DNA of 64,000 nucleotides from Pelobates cultripes (taxonomy: Eukaryota; Chordata; Amphibia; Anura; Pelobatidae). The stretch covers positions 110,247,219-110,311,218 of the forward strand of contig OW240912.1 of NCBI GenBank assembly GCA_933207985.1. The letters run 5' to 3'. Below are positions 10,460 to 22,122 of the stretch, piece by piece (the stretch's first letter is position 1; every line of letters begins with the position of its first letter). The translations under genes were made by a program, and so were the position numbers. The notes beneath the pieces were generated by a model. The model was given only the letters and a program-made list of their open reading frames with translations. It was not told the origin of the DNA and made no database searches.

Positions 10460-13400
10460 TGGGGGTGGGGAAAAAAACAGATGGTGGATGTGCTTCATGA
10501 CCTTAATGACAGTCAAGTTACAGGGCATCAAGTATGCTGAATAAACATATTTTGTGGTGTTCCAATAATAACTGTTGATTTTGATGACAAACACACACAC
10601 AATCAGACTAATGTAAGCAATGTGTACAATTCTTGCAGTAATAATTTTTTTTTAATTTAAGTATAAAGTCAAAAGCCCGCACAGTATATACTAGGACACA
10701 CACACATGTGCCGCAGAGGTCATCAAAACAGAGCTGCTGATTTATTTCATATTCATTTCCTAAACCTATATCTCCAGTCTGCTTAAGGTATCAGTCTCTC
10801 TCACAGGGGGAGGTTTCAATCAGCCAGAAGCATTAACACTTAATGAAGGCAAGCTGTCGGCGACACACTCACTTTATTTGCACAGCATCGTCAAGTTGAA
10901 ACATCTGTTCTCTATGTGGAATTCTGGATTTCAACAGATTTCGGTTTTATTTTTATTTCTCTCAAAGTAAATATTAGATACCTTTTGCACTTTCTGTAAT
11001 ATTTTGGTAGAAAGCAAGGAAGAAACTAAAGTCTGTTTTTGTATAAGTGTAGTAGGTAGATACATTTATAGACAGACAGACGCATAGATAGATGGATGGA
11101 TTTTTGGATGGATGTATAAAATCGATAAGATAGATGGATGGATGGATGGATGAGTGGATGGATAGTTGGATAGATAGATAACAACAGTAAATGGTAAGTA
11201 ATGCTAAATAGAAAAATATATAAGCTTTGTTTGGCAAAGGAACTCTCCAAGCACCATGATGACTACAGTGCATTACAATGGCTATAGTGCCCTGATATCC
11301 CCCACCGCTGTTTTAGAACAATTTGACTACTTTCCTGGGGTCCACTGGGTACCACTCTATGTCTCCACGGCTCATAAGTATTTTTTGTTATTGTTGTTTG
11401 TGTTTTAATCAGCAACCCTTACAGAGAGCATCTCATAGATTATGAGCAGGGCCTTCTTTACCTCTTGCCTCTTGTATATCAATTACAATTATAACAATTC
11501 TATAACTGTAAAGCAATGTGGAGTATTTAAATGCAAATAATAATTGATATCTACTTTCCTTCAAAGGCGACCTCTGATGTCCTACATTATGACTACCCAA
11601 TGGCTCACTGACCTACAAGCTCCTTTAGATGTTGGTCAGTTTGGGTTTACAATGTATGTATGCATGTATGTATGTATGCCTGCCTGCCTTCTGAACTGCC
11701 TGCCAAACTGATTTACCTGCCCAGTAAATGATTTTCTAATATACAGTTGTCCTGTTTTGCTGATTATATGCCCAGTGTTGTTGCCCACTTTTTAGGTAGC
11801 TGACAAGACTAGAGGTTTGAGAGACGGACAGAGAGGGGAGAGATAAAGAGAGAGAAAGTAAGGAGAGAGAGATCTATACTGTACAACTTTTAGACTGTTA
11901 TGTTAATGAATTAAATTCATTTTTAAGTTATGTTACTAATTTTTTTGGTTATTTGTAATAAAGTAATGGCTACAGGGACCAAAAACCATTTGAATAAATT
12001 ATAAGCGATCAGCTGCAAAGTTCAAAATGTCATGTGAACACCTGTAAGAATAGTTCAGTCATAGACTTTCATTGCGTGTGGATTTCATCTTATTAAAATA
12101 TACTAGTTAATATATAAATTGGAATTGTTCTGATGTAGCTTATCCAGCTAATTATACTTTGGATTTATAAAAGCCTGTTGTTCTCTGAGTAACTGTAATG
12201 ATCGCTTAGAGAGGGATTATTTTGTGAATCCAATTATCAGTAAGTCAGGTATAAGGGTCAAAGGACCTCATTTGCAGTCAGTTTTTACCCTGCAAACAAA
12301 TTGAGCGTGACCTGCTCAGGTTATCACAAAAAATGCTTAAAATAGTCTGGCCACTTTGCGATATTTATCCAGTTAAACCAAAAAGAATAGGAATGCGACC
12401 TTTAATTAATTCCTGATATTTTTTTCTAACACTTCGAGTTATATCAGATTACATCTTATGTTGCATTACCGTTTTAATAATCAGAGGTAAAGGTTTTCAG
12501 TTGGAGGCACATACCCACTTTATATATTTGTTGGCCTAAGAACCTCATTGTACAATAGCTATGATGCTTGTAGTGTCCCTTTAATATAACAATATTATGC
12601 TATTGTTTATATAGGAACAGTAACATGTACACCTAACACATGTCTTTACCTGGAGTACTCTAGTTACTAATGTACTCCCCACAATGGCAAAAAAATGCAG
12701 TTTTGCTAAATTAAATACTTAAAAAGCAAGTAGGAGAAAAAAACCAAGGTTGATAGATAAAATACATCAATGTATAAACTGAACCATGCATTTTATAGTC
12801 TCTTTTCATAAATAAATAAATAAAAACATGTATAAGTTTAAAAGGCTTTAATTATTGTATTGGTCATGGTTATTCACTAAAGTCCAAATATCTCCAGTCA
12901 GGATTAACAAAAATAATCTGGGGATGTCTGGTGGTTTTCATATGTCGAAACTGATCACGGTATTTATTATTGTCCACATTTTGGAATTCATTATCTACAA
13001 TGATGGCAATCTGTTTGGAGCTATTAGAAATCTGAGGGCAGCACAAGCCTAATATTTCAATATGAGGCATTCTTCTAATGAAAATGTACATGGAAGAACT
13101 TTGCAGTGCTGATGTGGCTTGATTGCAACTGCTTTAGAGTTACTAAAAGAGGAAAAGCACCACTTTTTATTAGTATTACTATTTTTTTTTTAGCATCTAT
13201 GTTATACTACTTGTAACACATTTAGATTTACAAGGTTCTTCACTGAAAATGGTAATATTCCAAAATATTCCCAAAACCAAACTCCAGTTGGATTGGCAAC
13301 AATTGGCTTGATGCATGCCGTCTTGTTTAAAATCAGTGCTTTTTGCATATGAACTCTATACAAAGTATAGGATACGGAATGTCTACAAAGCACTGATTTT

Positions 13401-14562
13401 AAACTACATAGGGACTGAATGCAGTCAGCAAAATGCATATTTGCAAGTTATTGACTAGCTTTTAAGTGGTACGAGTGTTAATCCTGTGGCGGATGGCCAA
13501 TCGCTTGCTAGCCAGCTGCCACATTAAAAATATGAATTAAAATCTAATAAAGCTGGGGGGCAGAACCTGACACTAGAGTATCACGGACGGCATTCTCTTG
13601 AGTTCCCATCGGTTGATGATAAATCTGCAAAAAATCAAGGCTCCCGTGCGCCATCCGAGACTGAGACTACGTTCCTCCTCTTACCAATAGTGATGGCTAC
13701 CAGCCCGTGCCTTTTTGATTTGCTCATTCCTCCCAGACAACTACTGAGAGACATTCACATAGTATTGCAACTATGGAAGAGAGATCCCAGAAATCACACA
13801 TGGGTGAAGGCAAAGGCACCCTCTATATCGGGGCCATATTACAATTCCCAATGGCCCAAAGATAGCGGCCTTGCTCGACCCAGACGCTTGTTCCATGTGC
13901 ATTGAAATGACCTGGAAAAAGCAATGGAATCTGAAACACCTCTAAAAACCCCTGTGGTACTGGCAGAAGGGGATGCAATAACCCCAGCCACTAAACTGGC
14001 TATCCACAACCTTTTCCAAGAATGAAGCAAATGAGACTCATCTCTATGTCTGAGGTCTAACCTTTCTTACAAGCACTGGGACTCCCCCTAAAGCCCTCAA
14101 CTACGGAAGAACCATCCACATCACATGTGTTGGATCCTGAGAGGACTTTCCTTTTTATCCCACTGAGTGGAGAGAGATTTCGGGCAGCTACCCAAACCAC
14201 TCTTAATTCTGGTTTTATTTCTGTTTTCTTGTTTTTATTAAGCTTGCTCTCATATTTGGCTCACTATGTACTAAAACATATTTTTGTGTTTTTTCTTGCT
14301 ACAGTGAGCACACTTTTACACCACAAGAGAGCTGTACACTCTCATATATATCGCCCCATGACCCCATTGGTTAGGGATCGCAAATCACATTAGGCAGGAC
14401 GTATACAGATCCCTAGCATACTCTCAGTTTTTTTTAGGTTTACTCTCACTTACATTTGGTGCCTTACATGAGCAGTTTAATAGCTACTGGTAGTTGTTAC
14501 CATGGCTCACTACTGCTCTCTTATATTGCTTACCATTAATCTTCTGCTAGACATATATGTTT
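10460..14562. other. Long stretch with only minor repeats
   Basis: Contains a GATA/GATG tetranucleotide tract at about 11068-11180, a TGTA/TGCC tract at 11650-11690, a purine-rich patch at 11820-11872 and a T2-type end (agtgtccctttaa) at 12572-12584. The block 13560-14120 has somewhat coding-like composition, but its frames match nothing I recognise. Confidence 0.4.
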
Positions 14563-15095
14563 TATTAAGTGTTCTTGCATAGCAAGACCTCTTAATGTTA
14601 TATCACATATAAATTATTATAGCCAAATTTACCACCCTAACTCCTCCCACAGTTTTTACACTACATAGACAGTAATATACCGAAACGTGCAGATTGTTCC
14701 CGATTGGTGTGCTATTATTTTGTGGAACGTTTCGCTGAATGGTTCACGTAATATCGTCGTTCTTGTGGTGAAATTGGTTCCATAGGAATGAATGGCAAAA
14801 TGTTCAAAACTAGAGAGGGAGCTGGCAAAAGCTGAAAAATCAGGACATGATTTCTAAACTGCCACCACTCCCTCATTTTCAAGCCCACCTACACAAATCT
14901 TAAATGTAGGTCTGGGTCTTGTGATTCTCACAATATAAAGCTCTTCGCTGTAGGATTTATAGTTTTTAAAAAAACGACCATTTGAAGATGGCAACCGCCA
15001 AAATACTCTGACCTGTGCCAGGCTGGAGCAGCAAGTGATGTCATAGACAGGGCCTTTTGTACACCTGCTAATGTTTTTATAAATGCATGTTTTAA
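14563..15095 (+). mobile_element. Unclassified (Helitron-like?) repeat, copy 1
   Basis: Starts with aagtgttcttgcatagcaag and continues through the block ccaccctaactcctcccac. It aligns in order with the two copies at 34.4-35.95 kb. It is cut at 15095, where the TTAA element A is inserted. In the uninterrupted copies the matching place reads tggtttaatgtaac, so the insertion target was TTAA. The 3' hairpin and CTAG seen in the other copies are therefore missing here. Confidence 0.7.
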
Positions 15096-15850
15096 CCCCT
15101 TAAGGACGGAGGGCGTACTATTACGCCCTGCAGGAGCCGGCTCTAAACGCCGGCGGGCGTAATAGTACGCCCTCACTTTAATGGCCGCCCGTGTGGCCGG
15201 CGCTATTCGCCCGCTGCAGATCGCGGTCGGGGGGGATGCCCGGCCCCCCAGGCAACCCCCCCTGTGGCCGGTGACCGCGATCTGCAGTCACTGATCGCAG
15301 TGATAGGCTGTCACTGCGATCAGTTTTTAACGTGTGTCAGCCGATTTCAAATCGGCTGACACACGTGGCCGGCGGCTTTCTGCAATGCAGATCGCGGTCG
15401 GGGGACTTACCTGGCCCCCCAGGCAGTCCCCCTGGGGTCAGTGACCGTGATCTGCTAGCTCTGAGATCGCAGTGACAGGCTGTCACTGCGATCTCAGAGC
15501 GCTCTGATCGCAGTGACAGCCTGTCACTGCGATCAGTGTTACATGTGTCAGCCTATTGGCTGACACATGTAACTGGCACACAGATCCCCCTGCAGATTGG
15601 AAGGGGGTAGTGCTTGTACCACCCAGGCACTCCCCCCTGTTGCCAATTACCCAATCTGCAGGAGGTGATCACAGTGACAGGCAGTCACTGTGATCACTGA
15701 TCCTGTGTGTCAGCCAGTGATGTAAAATCACTGGCTGACACTGTCTCTGCCCCCTGTCCTGTGAAAAAATAAAATATTAGTTAAAAAAAAAAAAATTACA
15801 GTTACAAATAAAATATACTTAGATCATATATATTATATATATGATCTAAG

Positions 15851-15886
<36 letters not shown>

Positions 15887-16232
15887 TTTACACATACACG
15901 AAGTGTATTTAAATATTAATATATATAATTATTTATATATATATTACTATCAAATTACACGTAGACTAATACTGATTAAATATATATATATATAATTATT
16001 GTTATATATATATATTTATATATAATATAAAAAAATGTAAATAGGTAAAAAAAATAAAATTAAAAAAATAATGAAAAATAAATAATAAAAAAATATATAG
16101 ATGTTTGTTGTTTCGTTCTAACTGTATTGTGATATTAATATATATATATTTATATCAAAATACACGTAGAACGAAATAATATATATATCTATATACATAA
16201 ATATATACGTATATATCACTATATATATAGTG
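15096..16232 (+). mobile_element. Palindrome-rich TTAA transposon, copy A (partial)
   Basis: Begins CCCCTTAAGGACGGAG directly after TTAA (15092-15095). The first 650 bp are a chain of hairpins, for example gcgtactattacgccc with its inverse around 15113-15174, and gatcgcagtgacag with its inverse at several places to 15715. Then follow A/T-rich microsatellites and an inverted pair around 16110-16175 (tttcgttctaactgt and acgtagaacgaaa) that is also present in copy C at 52215-52285. The rest of the element is missing; a CG-rich palindromic repeat follows. No coding frame, so it is non-autonomous. Confidence 0.75.
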
Positions 16233-16680
16233 ATGTCGCGAACCCGAAATTTTCGGTTCGCGAACGGCGAACGCGAACTTCCGCAAATGTTCGCGAACCG
16301 GCGAACCGCCCGAAACGCCATTGACTTCAATGGGGAGGCTAATTTTAAAACACACAGGGACTCTTTCTGGCCACAATAGGGATGGAAAAGTTGTTTCAAG
16401 GGGACTAACACCTGGACTGTGGCATGCCGGAGGGGGATCCATGGCAAACTCCCATGGAAAATTACACAGTTGATACAGAGTCTGGTTTTAATCCATAAAG
16501 GGCAGAAATCACCTAACATTCCTAAATCACAATGAATATGGATTGACACCTGACATATGACATATTGACACCTTGACATATGGATTGACACCCGTCCTCA
16601 GAGCCCCTGATGCACACGGACACAGAGCAGAATAGGGACTGTTCCCCCTACATAGGGTCACTTGGCAGATATGGATTGAC
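16233..16680. repeat. CG-rich palindromic repeat built on TTCGCGAAC
   Basis: Multiple copies of gttcgcgaac and shorter forms (cgaac, gttcgc) in both orientations at 16236-16315, giving overlapping hairpins. This is followed by unique-looking sequence with the phrase 'atatggattgacacc' repeated at about 16536, 16577 and 16669. The class is unknown to me. Confidence 0.5.
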
Positions 16681-16689
16681 ACCTTGTTA

Positions 16690-17480
16690 CAAACTGCTAT
16701 TTGTAACGGGCCCCTTAAATGGCAAATTGCCCTGCTTCCCTGGGTTGTGGAGAAGCCTATTTGCCAGCCTCCTCCCGCATGACTATGGCCCCTGGGAGAT
16801 TGTGAAAATGTATGCACTTTATTTGGTGTGTATGGCCCTTTAAGACTGTCGGTGGGCATATTGGGGCTTATGGACTCTTTATGTGACTGGTGCTGGCCCT
16901 TTAAACACCTTTTTTGGGACATCAGGAAGATTGGGACACTGCCCCTTTAAGGCCGTGTCCCCAGACTTGTTGGGACACGGCCCCTTTAAGACGGTGTCCC
17001 CTGTGTCCCCAGACCTGGTGCAAACCCTTTGTGCCTGCCTTGCTATTTCCCACTTGGTTCAGTAAATGGGAAATTATTTCAGCTGCAGAGACTAAGTCCC
17101 ATTCGGCGATGGGACTCAGTCTTTTTTTCAGCCGTTTTTTTCAGCCTTATTTCAGTTGTAGAGACTAAGTCCCATTCGGGCGATGCTGGACTTAGTCTTT
17201 TTCACGCTTTTTCAGCCTTATTTCAGTTGCAGAGACTAAGTCCCATTCGGCGCATGGGACTTGGGTCTTTTTTACAGCCTTATTTCAGCTGCAGAGACTA
17301 AGTCTCATTCGGCGATGCGACCTAGTCGTTTTTTCAGCCTGAAATAGACTGACCGCACAGCCCAAATCTATGAACTGTTTTGGGCAGGAAAATGTGCTTG
17401 CGGTCGGTCATAAAGGGACCTCCAGCTAACATTTTAACCCCTGGATGGATTTGGCTGATTTTTGGTTATGTTTATGTTTT
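16690..17480 (+). mobile_element. LTR-like fragment related to the solo LTR at 56 kb
   Basis: The block ttgccagcctcctcccgcat followed by gactatggcccc closely matches the solo LTR at 55963-56899 (ttgccagcctcctgcctcag, gactatggacc). Further on are two hairpins around cccctttaag at 16935-17000. No TG...CA ends with a target duplication were found, so the boundaries are approximate. It contains the tandem hairpin repeat described separately. Confidence 0.45.
17070..17340 (+). repeat. Four tandem units of 60-78 bp, each a hairpin
   Basis: Units start near 17073, 17148, 17219 and 17281. Each has ttatttcag then agactaagtcccattcgg and an inverse arm such as atgggactcagtct, then a T-rich spacer. Several arms carry matching changes, and the unit length drifts in the T-rich part. 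Confidence 0.85.
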
Positions 17481-17645
17481 AAGTGTGCTGATTCCAAATA
17501 TGTAATTATGAAGATGGGATGCGTAGTTTTAAAGTTACAGGGTATGGCTAAAAACTGTATTTTTACTGCCTGTGTTTAATTATGTTAATCTCTTCCCAAA
17601 CGTCATTTTGTTCAAAGTGGAGAGAATGTTAAAAAAATATATTTT

Positions 17646-17735
17646 TGTTCAGAGTGTGAGAAATGCTTTTAAGCCGCTTCTAATCTTAAGCATCATTTGA
17701 GGAGCCATACAGGAGAGAAACCTTATTTGTGGTGT
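17646..17735 (+). pseudogene. C2H2 zinc-finger fragment, cut by the assembly gap
   Basis: The frame reads CSECEKCF, a stop (TAA), then AASNLKHHLRSHTGEKPYLW and C. This is a complete classical finger (C-x2-C, twelve residues, H-x3-H) with the TGEKPY linker and the first Cys of the next finger, right at the gap. Upstream, a degenerate KKIYF sits where the previous linker would end. The single stop falls at a position that varies between fingers, so one base change or an assembly error could explain it. Fragment of a poly-zinc-finger gene or pseudogene of the Xfin/KRAB-like kind; how much continues inside the gap is unknown. Confidence 0.75.
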
Positions 17736-17835
17736 NNNNNNNNNNNNNNNNNNNNNNNNNNNNNNNNNNNNNNNNNNNNNNNNNNNNNNNNNNNNNNNNN
17801 NNNNNNNNNNNNNNNNNNNNNNNNNNNNNNNNNNN
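17736..17835. other. Assembly gap (100 Ns)
   Basis: Exactly 100 N, the conventional length for a gap of unknown size. It lies between the zinc-finger fragment and a purine-rich minisatellite. Confidence 1.
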
Positions 17836-18370
17836 TGAGGGAGAGAGATGGGGGGGAACTGAGGGAGAGAGATGGGGGGAACTGAGGGAGAGAGATGGGG
17901 GGAACTGAGGGAGAGAGATGGGGGGGAACTGAGGGAGAGATATGGGGGGGAACTGAGTGTGGGATGGGAGAAAAAAATGAGGGAGGGATGGGGGGAGAGG
18001 GGACGACATACACACAGCACCCCTGCCCTACACATATCACCCCACACAAACACACACACATCACACCCCACCCACACAAACACATCACCCCACACACAAA
18101 CACATCACCGCACACACAAACACATACACTGTACCCCTCAATGCAGTGTGTGTATTTAGCAGTCTGTGTGTGTGTGTACACTCAGCAGTCTGTCTGTTTG
18201 TGTGTGTACTCGGCAGTCTGTGTGTGTGTGTGTGTATTTAGGAGTCAGTGTGTGTGTATTTAGCAGACTGTGTACTCAGCAGTCTGTGTGTATTCAGCAG
18301 TCTGCTAAATACACATACAGACAGACTGCGAGCACACACACAAACTGCTTAATACACACACAGATGTTAA
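17836..18370. repeat. Minisatellite and CA/GT microsatellites
   Basis: 17836-17990: about six copies of a 23-24 bp unit (gagggagagagatgggggga). 18010-18130: CA-rich with a caccccacacaaacacat unit. 18140-18360: GT-rich with the recurring phrase cagcagtctg, then its inverse. This probably lies inside the hAT-like element whose right end follows. Confidence 0.85.
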
Positions 18371-18396
18371 TTAGTTCGGACAACTGTATGAGTTGT

Positions 18397-18514
18397 TTTT
18401 TCTAAACTTAAACCTCAATATTCAGGTTTAATTGCCGTTTTGGCACTTTGAGGGGAAAAAAAATTGGCATGTATTACGGTTTGGGCACTCGGGCTCAAAA
18501 AGGTTCGCCATCAC
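18397..18514 (-). mobile_element. hAT-like element, one terminus
   Basis: Read on the minus strand it begins CAGTGATGGCGAACCTTTTT and continues gagcccgagtgccc, an end sequence common to a vertebrate hAT family. The other end is not found; the assembly gap may hide it. Confidence 0.55.
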
Positions 18515-18599
18515 TGCTCTATAGGGACCATTCAGAGTGTGGGGATGCTGAAAGTTTGTGCCGCACACTGTGACTAGGAAGAACATCTAGTGGCTTTCT

Positions 18600-18736
18600 A
18601 AGAATTAGGTAGTAATGTGAACACTATCTTTTCTCTTAAAAGGCGGTATTTACATTAAAAATCCTGCAGGGATAGGCTGTAGATAAAAGAACAATTACAT
18701 TAGGCAGTTGTTCTGGTCACTATAGTGTCCCTTTAA
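18600..18736. mobile_element. T2-type MITE, right end
   Basis: Ends cactatagtgtccctttaa, the inverse of the ttaaagggacactatag start used by the T2-like copies at 43286 and 51550. Its terminal TTAA is shared with the next MITE, so the two abut. Confidence 0.6.
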
Positions 18737-19193
18737 AGGATCACTACAGGCACCCAGACCCCTTCAGCTCAATGAAGTGGTCTGAGTGCCAGGTCCCCCT
18801 AGTTTCAACCCTGCAGCTGAAAACATAGCAGGTTTAACCCAGCCTCTAGTGGCTATCTCCCTGACAGCCACTAAAGGCCACTTCCGCGATTTTCAGTGAT
18901 AAAATCACACTGAAATGACGCTGGACATCCTCACGGAGTACAGAGTCAAATAAAATCCCCATAGGAAAGCATTATGTAATGCTTTCCTATGGGCGGGATT
19001 AAATGCGCACGCTGCCAGCTTGGGAGCTGACATCGGCAGGGGGAGGTCTGGCACTGGATTAAGGTAAGTGGCTGAAGGGTTTTTAACCCCTTCAGCCCAG
19101 TGGGAGGAGGGCCCCAAGGGAGTGGGGGGACCTATTAACCCTATAGTGCCAGGAAAACGTGTTTGTTTTCCTGGCACTTTAGGATCCCTTTAA
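18733..19193 (+). mobile_element. T2-type MITE (TTAAAGG ends), complete
   Basis: Runs from TTAAAGGATCACTACAGG to TAGGATCCCTTTAA, giving inverted ends and a TTAA target site. The inside has gcacccagacc, a cctctagtggctatctccct block and gttttcctggcac, all shared with the copies at 21341, 24426 and 26141. No ORF, so non-autonomous. TTAAAGG termini with TTAA duplication define the Xenopus T2 MITE group. Confidence 0.8.
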
Positions 19194-19541
19194 GTACTAA
19201 AGCTAAAGCTTGTCGAAGTACTTTATGTTTGAAAATTGCGTACCTTTCAACATTTCAAAAGGATAAAGAGGGACACTTTCTTTGTAGGGGTGTGGGCTAT
19301 TCTGAGAAAAATTTTAGGTCACTTACTAATGCCAGTTTCTGTAGCTGAAATGTAATTTAGAACAATGTATCTTATTTACACAGACTGATTTATAAACCCA
19401 TTTATTTTAGTTTAAATGCATGCTGTGAGTATTATTGCCAAGGAGCTCTGTTATACACTCCGATACATCAACATCATGGAACTCCTAGAAAAGAGGGACA
19501 ATAGGGTAAAAAAAAGCAAGACAGAGGAATTGGGGCCCAAA
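19194..19541. other. Nothing recognised
   Basis: No gene or bounded repeat seen between the T2-type MITE and the hAT element. Confidence 0.4.
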
Positions 19542-19549
19542 ATAGAGAC

Positions 19550-21071
19550 CATAGGCATGCGCAGCCTATTGCATTAGGGATTGCACCCTAAAGCGCAAGC
19601 ACACGCCGCGTATATATATGTATGTATGTATGTATATATATGTATATACACATATATATACACACACACACACATACACTGCTGTGTGTGTGTGTGCTGT
19701 GTGAGGGTGCTGTTAGTGTGATGTGTGTGTGTGAGGGTGCTGGTAGTGTGCTATGTGGGTGAGGGTGTTTGTGTGTGCTTGTGAGGGTGCTGTTAATTTA
19801 CTGTGTGTGAGGGTGCTGTTTGTGTGCGCTTGTGAGGGTGCTGTTAATGTACTGTGTGTGAGGGTGCTGTTTGTGTGCGCTTGTGAGGGTGCTGTTAATG
19901 TACTATGTGTGAGGGTGCTGTTTGTGTGTGAGGGTACTGGTAGTGTGCTGTGTGTGTGTTTGTTAGGGTCCTGTTTGTGAGGGTACTGTTAGTGTGCTGT
20001 TTGTGTGCTGTGTGAGGGTGCTGTTTGTGTGCTGTGTGTGAGGGTGCTGTGTCTGTTTGTGAGGGTCCTGTGTGTGTGGGTGCTGTGTATGTGCGTGGGT
20101 GCTGTGTATGTGTGTAGGTGCTGTGTATGTGTGTAGGTGCTGTGTATGTCTGTGGGTGCTGTGTATGTCTGTGGGTGCTTTATGTGTGTTGGTGCAGTAT
20201 GTGTGTGGGTGCAGTATGTGTGTGGGTGCCGTGTATGTCTGTGGGTGCTGTATGTCTGTGGGTGCTGTATGTATGTAGGTGCTGTATGTGTGTGGGTGCT
20301 GTATGTGTGTGGGTGCTGTGTATGTCTGTGGGTGCTGTATGCGTGTGGGTGCTGTATGCGTGTGGGTGCTGTATGCGTGTGGGTGCTGTATGCGTGTAGG
20401 TGCTTGTATGTGTGGGTGCTGTGTATGTGTGTGGGTGCTGTGTATGTCTGTTGGTGCTGTGTATGTGTGTGGGTGCTGTGTATGTCTGTGGGTGCTGTGT
20501 ATGTGTGTGGGTGCTGTATGTGTGTGGGTGCTGTGTATATCTGTGGTTGCTGTATGTGTGTGGGTGCTGTATGTGTGTTGGTGCTGTGTATGTCTGTGGG
20601 TGATTGTGGGGGGTGGAGGTGGGGGTACATTACTTAATATTCTTCCTCCCTTCTTACTTTATGTAGAGAGGGGGGACCGTGCTGCTGCCTTCCCTGGTGG
20701 TCCAGTGGAGGTGGGGGCAGATTGCTTAATATCCCCCCTCCCTTCTTACCTTATTAAGGGGGGGGGGGAGAGATTCTTGTTCCTACTGCCTTCCCTGGTG
20801 GTCCAGTGGAGAGTGAACTCTAGCTTGTGGGGCTAGAGTTCACTCTTGCGAGATCTCGCGAGAGAAACCCGGCGGAGCTGCCGGCAATAGCTCCCTGGGT
20901 CCTCACCTGCCTCCTTCCATTCATGTGGGTCGGTGGGGAGGGAGGCTCGGATAGCGCCGGCTCTGCATGAGCCGACAGGGGAGAATCTGAGATCTCCCCT
21001 GTAGGTCTCACTCCATAGGCGTGCCGCGGGGATTAGGGTGTGCCCAGGCACACCCCGTGCGCACGCCTATG
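19550..21071. mobile_element. hAT-type non-autonomous element with perfect 8-bp target duplication
   Basis: The left end is CATAGGCATGCGCAG and the right end, inverted, is CATAGGCGTGCGCAC. The element is flanked on both sides by ATAGAGAC (19542-19549 and 21072-21079), the 8-bp duplication expected of hAT transposases. There is no transposase; nearly 1 kb of the inside is a GT-rich minisatellite (19607-20615), followed by a duplicated block with 'cttccctggtggtccagtgg' at 20680 and 20790. The perfect duplication suggests a fairly recent insertion. Confidence 0.85.
19607..20615. repeat. GGGTGCTGTGTATGTCTGT-type minisatellite
   Basis: First TATG and CA tracts, then a gagggtgctgtt-based unit of about 50 bp (19700-20060), then about 30 copies of a 17-19 bp unit. 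Several frames are open throughout and give runs such as GAVYVCGCC; these are artefacts of the repeat. Confidence 0.9.
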
Positions 21072-21079
21072 ATAGAGAC

Positions 21080-22122
21080 TGTCCCTCCTAAACAAGGACT
21101 CTTGTGTAGTATGTGTCCTCTAAACTCTAAGTTAAGCATTGGACGGTAATAGACAGTGTGGGCTGGGGAAGTTGTGAAGGACTTGCAAAGAATGCAGACA
21201 AGAGATCTACAGATTTTGCAAGCTGTTTATAGATTTACTCCCAATAAAAAAAAAATATCATAACTAAATGCATGCATGTTGTCATTGGAGGTGTGTCTAC
21301 TAAATAGTGATTTAGTTAAAGATGCAGAGAAAATATTTACTTAAAGGACTACTAGAGGCACCCAGACCACTTCAGCTTAATGAGGTGGTCTGGGTGCCAG
21401 GTCCAGCTAGGTTTAACCTTTTTTTCTATAAACATAGCAGTTTCAGAGAAACTTCTATGTTTGTATTAGGGTTAATCCAGCCTCTAGTAGCTGTCTCATT
21501 GACAGCCGCTAGAGGGCTTCCGCACTTCTCACTGTGAAAATCACAGTGAGAAGACGCTGACATCCATAGAAAAGCATTGTGAATGCTTTCCTATGGACTG
21601 GCTGAATGTGCGCGCAGCTCCTGCCGCGCATGCGCATTCAGCCGAAGTGGAGGAGAGGAGGCGGAGAGAAGGAGGAGAGATCCCTGCCCGGCGCTGGAGA
21701 AAGAGGTAAGTTTAACACCTTCCTCCCCCCAGAGCCTGGCGGGAGGGGGACCCGGAGGGTGGGGGGACCCTCATGGCACTATAGTGGTCCTTTAAGGTAC
21801 TTTATCTTGTTGAAGTGCTTTATGTGTGCATAATGTGTCCTTTTTCATTTTACAAAAAAGTGCAGATTTCAATAGAAGTTGGCAAGTGTATATATTAACC
21901 TTATTACACCCTCTGGCTGTCAATTAGACAACAGGTCCTGTTACTTCTCATTGAGCTAAATTAGGAAGAGGGAGAGGGCTTGCAAAGGCTTTAGACTAGA
22001 TCTGCAGGTCTTGCAAGCTTTTTTCAGAAACACTCACAATGAAAAAAAAAATTGCACAGTTAAATGGTTGGGTATATGTACTAAACAGTGATTTTAAAAA
22101 TGGCATTGGAGTGTCCCTTTAA
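21080..22122. mobile_element. Older T2-like repeats flanking a younger T2 insertion
   Basis: 21170-21330 and 21975-22122 are related to each other (cttgcaaag, agatctgcag/agatctacag, ttgcaagctg/ttgcaagctt, then ctaaacagtgatt). The second ends gtgtccctttaa, a T2-type end. A younger T2-type copy lies between them. Confidence 0.55.
21341..21795 (+). mobile_element. T2-type MITE, complete
   Basis: Starts TTAAAGGACTACTAGAGG and ends TATAGTGGTCCTTTAA, with the same internal blocks as the copy at 26141 (gacagccgctagag, tcacagtgagaaga). No ORF. Confidence 0.85.

Noticed and set aside
13560..14060. Coding-like block possibly from a LINE ORF1
   Set aside because: Frames were short and matched no motif I could name, so only mentioned in the stretch note.
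19753..20836. Overlapping open frames on both strands around 20.0-20.8 kb (up to 213 codons)
   Set aside because: All arise from the GTGCTGT minisatellite, which lacks stop codons in several frames.
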